Part shown: in pieces, positions 59,253 through 64,000 of the stretch
Layout: the number at the start of each line of letters is the position of its first letter
How positions within the stretch are numbered: position 1 is the stretch's first letter
Assembly (NCBI RefSeq): GCF_002042965.1
Contig: NZ_MZNT01000008.1
Coordinates: 124,001 to 188,000 of the forward strand
DNA length: 64,000 nucleotides
Direction: 5' to 3'
Source of the DNA: Paenibacillus sp. 32352
GTDB lineage: Bacteria > Bacillota > Bacilli > Paenibacillales > NBRC-103111
Position numbers and translations under genes: made by a program
Notes under the pieces: generated by a model
The model's database searches: none
Told to the model about the DNA's origin: nothing
Seen by the model: the letters and a program-made list of their open reading frames with translations, nothing else

Positions 59253-62200
59253 TTGCGAAAACAACAACGATGGTTTGCGTTGGTGATGTCACTGCTTTTA
59301 TTGTTTTCTCTGATGCCTGTGCCTGCTTTGGGGGCAGCGGGGGATATGATTAGTATTGGAAGTGAAAGCCAGTGGCAGGGGAGGATCTTTGGGAATCTGG
59401 GTGGAACCCCTACGGCGGACAACTTTCAAATTGCTGAAAGCCAAGATGGAACAGCAGTAACGATAAAGGCTTCCAGCGGTAAAATTGAATCTAAATCTGA
59501 AGGCCTTGCTTATTACTTTCAAGATGTCTCTGCTGGGGACAATTATGAGCTGTCTGCCCAAGTGAAAGTCGACGAGTGGAAGGCCGACAACCAAGTGTCA
59601 TTCGGTATTATGCTTAGAAGTAATATCATGGAGACGAATACTAACAATAGTACTTTTACTGGGGAATACGTTGCTCTTGGTGCATACGACCAAGTCATGA
59701 AAGGATTTTATAAACAAGGCACCTCTCAAGTAAAAACGGGCTTTGAGTTTAATAAGGCTAGTGCTCCAGCAGCTGGCAAGACCTATAATCTAAGTATTAG
59801 AAAATCCGGAAATGTCTACGTTCTAACATGTGGAGATCAAACCCAGATTATAGACAAGTTCACTGGCAGCATAGCTTATGCTGGTTTTTATACATCAAGA
59901 AACGCTACTGCTACTTTTAGCAATATTCAATTAAAAATGGATCCCCGAGTCCCAACCGGAATCAAGGTTGACGACTCTTCCGTGAAAAAGAATTACTACG
60001 TTGGCGACAGCCTCGACTTAACCGGCTTAAAAGTGAAAGCGCTGTACGGAAGCAGCGAGGAAGCTCTCACGGCTAACGATTACATCGTTTCCGGCTTCGA
60101 CAGCAGCAAAGCGGGAGTAAATCCGGTTACGGTTCATTTTAACGGGCAAAAGTATACGATGAACCTCAATATCGCCCCTTTAGTTGTGGATGCTTTGGAT
60201 ATCAAGTATTTTCCTGCCAAAACGACCTACTACAAGGGGGATGCTTTTGACCCGGCAGGTCTTGTGGTTACGGCAACGTTTAACACAGGGAAAATAGCGG
60301 ATATCGGCAGCGATCAATACGTTATTTCGATACCTGGTGCGACCGTCTCCGGTGCAACCTATGTGTTCGATACGGCGGGTACCAAAACGGTTTCCGTGGC
60401 ATCGAAGCAAACGCTGACGACCTCTGCCGCGTTTGACGTGATCGTCAAGGACGCGGATCTCACCGGCCTTGAGATGAAGCAGCCGCCTCAAAAAACAGTC
60501 TATTATTTAGGCGATGCTCTGGATTTGGACGGGCTGGTGGTCTATGCCAAATATAGCGATAACTCGTCCATTCGTCTGCTAGGCAGCGAATATTCTGTAA
60601 GCGCTTTGGATACGAGCACACCGGGCACTAAGCAGGTGACGATAACCCATAAGGGAAAGTCTGCGAATATCACGGTTACGGTCAAACAAAAACAGGTAAT
60701 TGGCATTGGAATTACCAAATATCCAAAAACGACGTATGTTCTAAATGAGTCATTCGATACTACCGGATTGGAAGTATCCAAGCTGTATGATAACTCGGAT
60801 AAGGATGTTCTGGCCGGAAGCGATTACACGGTAGACAGCTCCGCCGTAGATACTACGCAAGTCGGCACATACGATGTGATCATTACGCCTGCGGACGCAG
60901 CTCTTGCTCCGATCGTGTTTCCTGTTACGGTAAGGGAACCAGCCGAATACCAGTGGAAATCGATTCGTTTCGGTCAATCGACGTCGGCCTCCAACAAAGT
61001 AACCGTAAATCCGGATAACAGCGTAAAGCTTGAGGCTCCTCAAGGAAGCGGCAAGGTCACCGGAGACCACGACGGCATCTCGTTCTATTACACCGAGCTG
61101 GACGCAACCAAGGATAATTTTGTTCTGTCCGCGGATATTACCGTTCTGGAATATGCCAAGGAACCGTATGATGGCCAAGAATCGTTCGGGATCATGGCGA
61201 GGGATGCTATCGGTACGGCCAATGATTCCGGGGTGTTTGCTTCGAACATAGCAGCTATCGGAGGCTACAGCGGAGGAACGACCAAGCCAAATGGAACTCA
61301 GCTGTTTGTAAGAACGGGTGTTCAAACCAAGGAAGGGTTAGGCAGCAAGGGGATTCAGAATATCATGCTAAACAGCGTGAAGCCTTCTGCATCCAATACG
61401 CCTTACCGATTGACACTGGCTAAAACAAATAGCGGTTTTACTGGGAAAATCAATAATGGACAGGAATCGATTATTTTTGAACCGGATATTCTGAATGTTC
61501 AGGATTCCAAAATGTATGTAGGCTTCTTTACAGCCCGTCTGGCGACGATTGAAGTGCGCAATATTCAACTAACCGTATCGGAAGCGGCAACGGATGCTCC
61601 TAAGGTTGAGGCTCCCAAGAAGCCAATTACCCCGAGCTTCCAAGTGCTTTCGCTGGATAAAACCGCCGAAACCAATTACGACCTGCTGGTGAAATCCAAT
61701 GTAAACGGCACGGTAACGGTCAAGCAAGGGCAAACGATGATTGCTCAAGACCAGCCGGTGGAAGCAGGTAAAAATACAGCCATTCGCGCTTCGCTTGCTG
61801 CCAACAGCAGCACGAACTTCAGCTTGACCTTCTTGCCGGATGATACGCAGGTGTTGACATCTTACGATAAAATCATCAGCAACTTCACCGTAATTCAAAA
61901 ATCTTATGTGCCTAACGGAGATATTTACGTTTCTCCAACCGGATCACCGATCGGCTCTGGCTTGGAAAAAAATCCTTTGGATTTGGACACTGCCGTGGCC
62001 TATGTAAGAGCGGGGCAAAAAATCATCCTGCTCGACGGCAATTATGTGCGCAGCTCGAAGCTTGAAATTAAAAAATATAATGACGGCACAGAGCAAGCGA
62101 TGAAGTACCTTGTTGCGGCGCCTGGAGCAAAGCCGGTAATCGACTTTAACAAGAAGTCTGAAGGCGTTGTGCTGAGCGGGAATTACTGGCATGTAAAAGG

Positions 62201-64000
62201 CATCGATTTTGTCCGGTCCGCAGATAACACGAAAGGATTCACGGTAGGCGGAAACCATAACATAGTAGAGGCCAGCCGATTCTATGAGAACGGGGATACA
62301 GGGCTTCAAATCAGCCGTACGGATGACTCCGAGGACAAAGCGCAATGGCCGTCCTACAACCTGATTTTGAACAGCGAGTCGTTCGATAACCGTGACCCGT
62401 CCGAGAACAATGCCGACGGTTTTGCCGCCAAATTAACGGTGGGCGAAGGCAATATTTTCAGAGGCTGCATATCCCATAACAATATTGATGACGGATGGGA
62501 CCTGTATACGAAAGCCGGCTCCGGAGCCATCGGCGCTGTTATCATAGAGGATAGTATTGCCTACAACAACGGCACATTGACGAATGGCGATGTAGGCAAA
62601 GGGGATAAAAACGGCTTTAAGCTCGGAGGCGAAGGAATCTACGTACCTCATGTCATCCGAAACAGCATCGCTTTTGGAAATGGAGCTTATGGTTTTACAA
62701 GCAACAGCAACCCGGGCGTAAGAGCAGAAAATAACATCGGGTTTAACAATGCAAGAGCGAACTTGAACTTCACTTCGTACGCAGGCATTCCTACAGATTT
62801 CAAAATTGACGGGTTTATCTCTTATCAAAAGGACTATGTGAACAGCGGGGCAAAAGATAACTATCCGCAGAATTTGATCTCGGATACGAACTACATGTTC
62901 GACGGGTCCGTTTCCATGAACAAGTCTGGGGTCAAGCTGACAGATGCGAATTTCGTAAGCTTGCAGCCGATCTTGCCTTATCAAAGAAATGCGGACGGAA
63001 GCATTATTTGGGGAGATTTCCTTACATTTATTGCTCCGACACCAGGAACCGCTCCGGCAGCACCAGCCGACTTGGCGGCAGCAGCAGGAGACACCCAAGT
63101 AACACTGTCGTGGGCAACTGTTACAGGCGCAACCTACTACAATGTCTATCGTAGCGCCTCAGAAAACGGAACTTATGCAAAAATCGCAGCAAATGTGACC
63201 GACGCCGTGTATACTAACACGGGCCTGGTCAACGGCACAACGTATTACTATAAAGTAACGGCCGGCAATGCGAACGGAGAGAGCGGTTATTCGAATGTAG
63301 CTAGCGCTACTCCGACAGCAGCCGTGGTACAATCTCAAGTACCGGCAGCACCCGTCGGCTTGACGGCTGAGGGCGGGTATCGTGCGGTGGCACTGAAATG
63401 GACGCAGGCAGCGGGAGCATCGAGCTATACGATCTACCAAAGTACGATCAACAACGGGCCTTATACGAAAGTGGCTTCCAATGTAACCGGCGCAACTTAT
63501 TCCATTGACGGACTGCTTCCTTTCACGGAATACTTCTACGTCGTCACAGCATCAAATGCCGCAGGGGAAAGCTCCTATTCCGCTCAAGCGAGTGCGAGAA
63601 CGTACGGCAGCAGCAGCCCGGGAAAAGGCAGCAGCGGCTCAAGCGGATCTTCGTCAACGGGCGGCAGCGGCAGCAGCACCGGCACGACACAGGACGGCAC
63701 CAGATTGACAGGCGAAGCTGCTGTGGTGACCGAGAATGGCAAGAAAACAGCCAAATGGGCTGTTGCAGCAGATGCATTGGCTAAAGCATTTGAGGCGTTG
63801 AAGGGCAAGGCCGATCAGAGAATTACGATGGAAGTAACCAGCTCGGAGTCCATCGTCAAAGTGGAATTGCCTGCAAGCGTACTGGCAGCCGGGGCACAAG
63901 CGGCTCCTAATGCGGTGCTGTCGATCAAAACCGGTCTAGCAGTTTATGATCTGCCGGTCAAAGTGCTCCGCATCGCGGAATTGGCTAAGTCGCTTGGCAC
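59253..64000 (+). CDS. Large multidomain PL9-type pectate-lyase-like surface protein, 3' truncated
   Basis: An uninterrupted frame of 1,582 codons runs off the window. It has a signal peptide (LVMSLLLLFSLMPVPALGAA), a LamG-like module at about 30-225, four bacterial Ig-like (Big_3) repeats starting near 237, 314, 407 and 485, and a second LamG-like module at 565-770. A PL9 beta-helix follows at about 890-1250, with ADGFAAKLTVGEGNIFRGC near 1052 carrying the candidate catalytic Lys and NIDDGWDLY the calcium-binding Asp residues. Two fibronectin III domains (near 1267 and 1364), a Gly/Ser linker (about 1451-1480) and a stretch that in Paenibacillus usually precedes S-layer homology domains complete the visible part. 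The start is TTG with GAGGGGG. It probably degrades pectin at the cell surface; wall anchoring is inferred. Confidence 0.85.
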   Translation, partial: MRKQQRWFALVMSLLLLFSLMPVPALGAAGDMISIGSESQWQGRIFGNLGGTPTADNFQIAESQDGTAVTIKASSGKIESKSEGLAYYFQDVSAGDNYELSAQVKVDEWKADNQVSFGIMLRSNIMETNTNNSTFTGEYVALGAYDQVMKGFYKQGTSQVKTGFEFNKASAPAAGKTYNLSIRKSGNVYVLTCGDQTQIIDKFTGSIAYAGFYTSRNATATFSNIQLKMDPRVPTGIKVDDSSVKKNYYVGDSLDLTGLKVKALYGSSEEALTANDYIVSGFDSSKAGVNPVTVHFNGQKYTMNLNIAPLVVDALDIKYFPAKTTYYKGDAFDPAGLVVTATFNTGKIADIGSDQYVISIPGATVSGATYVFDTAGTKTVSVASKQTLTTSAAFDVIVKDADLTGLEMKQPPQKTVYYLGDALDLDGLVVYAKYSDNSSIRLLGSEYSVSALDTSTPGTKQVTITHKGKSANITVTVKQKQVIGIGITKYPKTTYVLNESFDTTGLEVSKLYDNSDKDVLAGSDYTVDSSAVDTTQVGTYDVIITPADAALAPIVFPVTVREPAEYQWKSIRFGQSTSASNKVTVNPDNSVKLEAPQGSGKVTGDHDGISFYYTELDATKDNFVLSADITVLEYAKEPYDGQESFGIMARDAIGTANDSGVFASNIAAIGGYSGGTTKPNGTQLFVRTGVQTKEGLGSKGIQNIMLNSVKPSASNTPYRLTLAKTNSGFTGKINNGQESIIFEPDILNVQDSKMYVGFFTARLATIEVRNIQLTVSEAATDAPKVEAPKKPITPSFQVLSLDKTAETNYDLLVKSNVNGTVTVKQGQTMIAQDQPVEAGKNTAIRASLAANSSTNFSLTFLPDDTQVLTSYDKIISNFTVIQKSYVPNGDIYVSPTGSPIGSGLEKNPLDLDTAVAYVRAGQKIILLDGNYVRSSKLEIKKYNDGTEQAMKYLVAAPGAKPVIDFNKKSEGVVLSGNYWHVKGIDFVRSADNTKGFTVGGNHNIVEASRFYENGDTGLQISRTDDSEDKAQWPSYNLILNSESFDNRDPSENNADGFAAKLTVGEGNIFRGCISHNNIDDGWDLYTKAGSGAIGAVIIEDSIAYNNGTLTNGDVGKGDKNGFKLGGEGIYVPHVIRNSIAFGNGAYGFTSNSNPGVRAENNIGFNNARANLNFTSYAGIPTDFKIDGFISYQKDYVNSGAKDNYPQNLISDTNYMFDGSVSMNKSGVKLTDANFVSLQPILPYQRNADGSIIWGDFLTFIAPTPGTAPAAPADLAAAAGDTQVTLSWATVTGATYYNVYRSASENGTYAKIAANVTDAVYTNTGLVNGTTYYYKVTAGNANGESGYSNVASATPTAAVVQSQVPAAPVGLTAEGGYRAVALKWTQAAGASSYTIYQSTINNGPYTKVASNVTGATYSIDGLLPFTEYFYVVTASNAAGESSYSAQASARTYGSSSPGKGSSGSSGSSSTGGSGSSTGTTQDGTRLTGEAAVVTENGKKTAKWAVAADALAKAFEALKGKADQRITMEVTSSESIVKVELPASVLAAGAQAAPNAVLSIKTGLAVYDLPVKVLRIAELAKSLG

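Noticed and set aside
60180..63440. Several minus-strand open frames of 60-221 codons
   Set aside because: All are antisense to the continuous plus-strand frame of the surface protein, which has recognisable domains throughout.
1..64000. CRISPR arrays, prophage modules or complete insertion sequences
   Set aside because: No spaced direct-repeat array, phage structural or integrase gene, or transposase gene was seen; the only mobile-type sequence is the MITE-like palindrome.

Overview
The window looks like a chromosomal segment of a Paenibacillus-type member of the Bacillales. The evidence is the moderate GC content, strong GGAGG-type ribosome binding sites, frequent TTG and GTG starts, copper-amine-oxidase-type surface domains, a dpp-ykf murein-peptide operon arranged as in Bacillus subtilis, YhaM, and a large surface pectate-lyase-like protein. 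This assignment is an inference; no ribosomal RNA or housekeeping marker is present.

Layout. 3-539: end of a PrmC/HemK-like methyltransferase. 555-6512: AraC regulator divergent from a solute-binding lipoprotein, sugar isomerase/epimerase, HAD phosphatase and Tat-exported beta-helix protein, probably a carbohydrate module. 6760-9216: three minus-strand envelope proteins, one with six 16-residue repeats. 9597-15921: six translationally coupled genes (KAS III, ATP-grasp, extended SDR, metallo-beta-lactamase fold, adenylate-forming enzyme, SDR), a probable small biosynthetic pathway. 15987-18060: two unknown membrane proteins.

18162-28367 is the most unusual part. A minus-strand operon encodes a Ycf46-like AAA+ ATPase, a Ycf35/DUF1257 protein, a DUF2997 protein, a radical-SAM activase-like protein and an ankyrin protein. 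Divergent from it are a long leader that holds a tRNA-like RNA in circularly permuted order, and a Band-7/SPFH gene. Next come a small basic protein and the Hen1-Pnkp RNA repair pair. The Band-7 leader and the hen1 promoter share a 22-bp upstream element (20/22 identical), which suggests common control of an RNA-damage response. A MITE-like palindrome follows.

28837-39244: serine beta-lactamase-like hydrolase, DUF3870 protein, and dppABCDE-ldcA-ykfB-ykfC for uptake and breakdown of murein peptides, with only one transport ATPase. 39428-44194: a degenerate phosphotransferase-like protein, a CD3324-like protein, two tandemly duplicated DUF2294 genes and a PAS histidine kinase. 44259-48816: small protein, flavodoxin-like oxidoreductase divergent from an HxlR regulator with a 20-bp palindromic operator, phosphodiester glycosidase-type surface protein, DUF6508 protein and WYL regulator. 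49970-53860: sigma-54 activator divergent from an aldehyde dehydrogenase-DUF779 operon with a consensus sigma-54 promoter and two tandem upstream sites. 54101-58912: YhaM exoribonuclease followed by a McrBC-like pair. 59253 to the end: the first 1,582 codons of a multidomain PL9-type surface protein.

Product names come from recognising motifs by eye; no database search was made.
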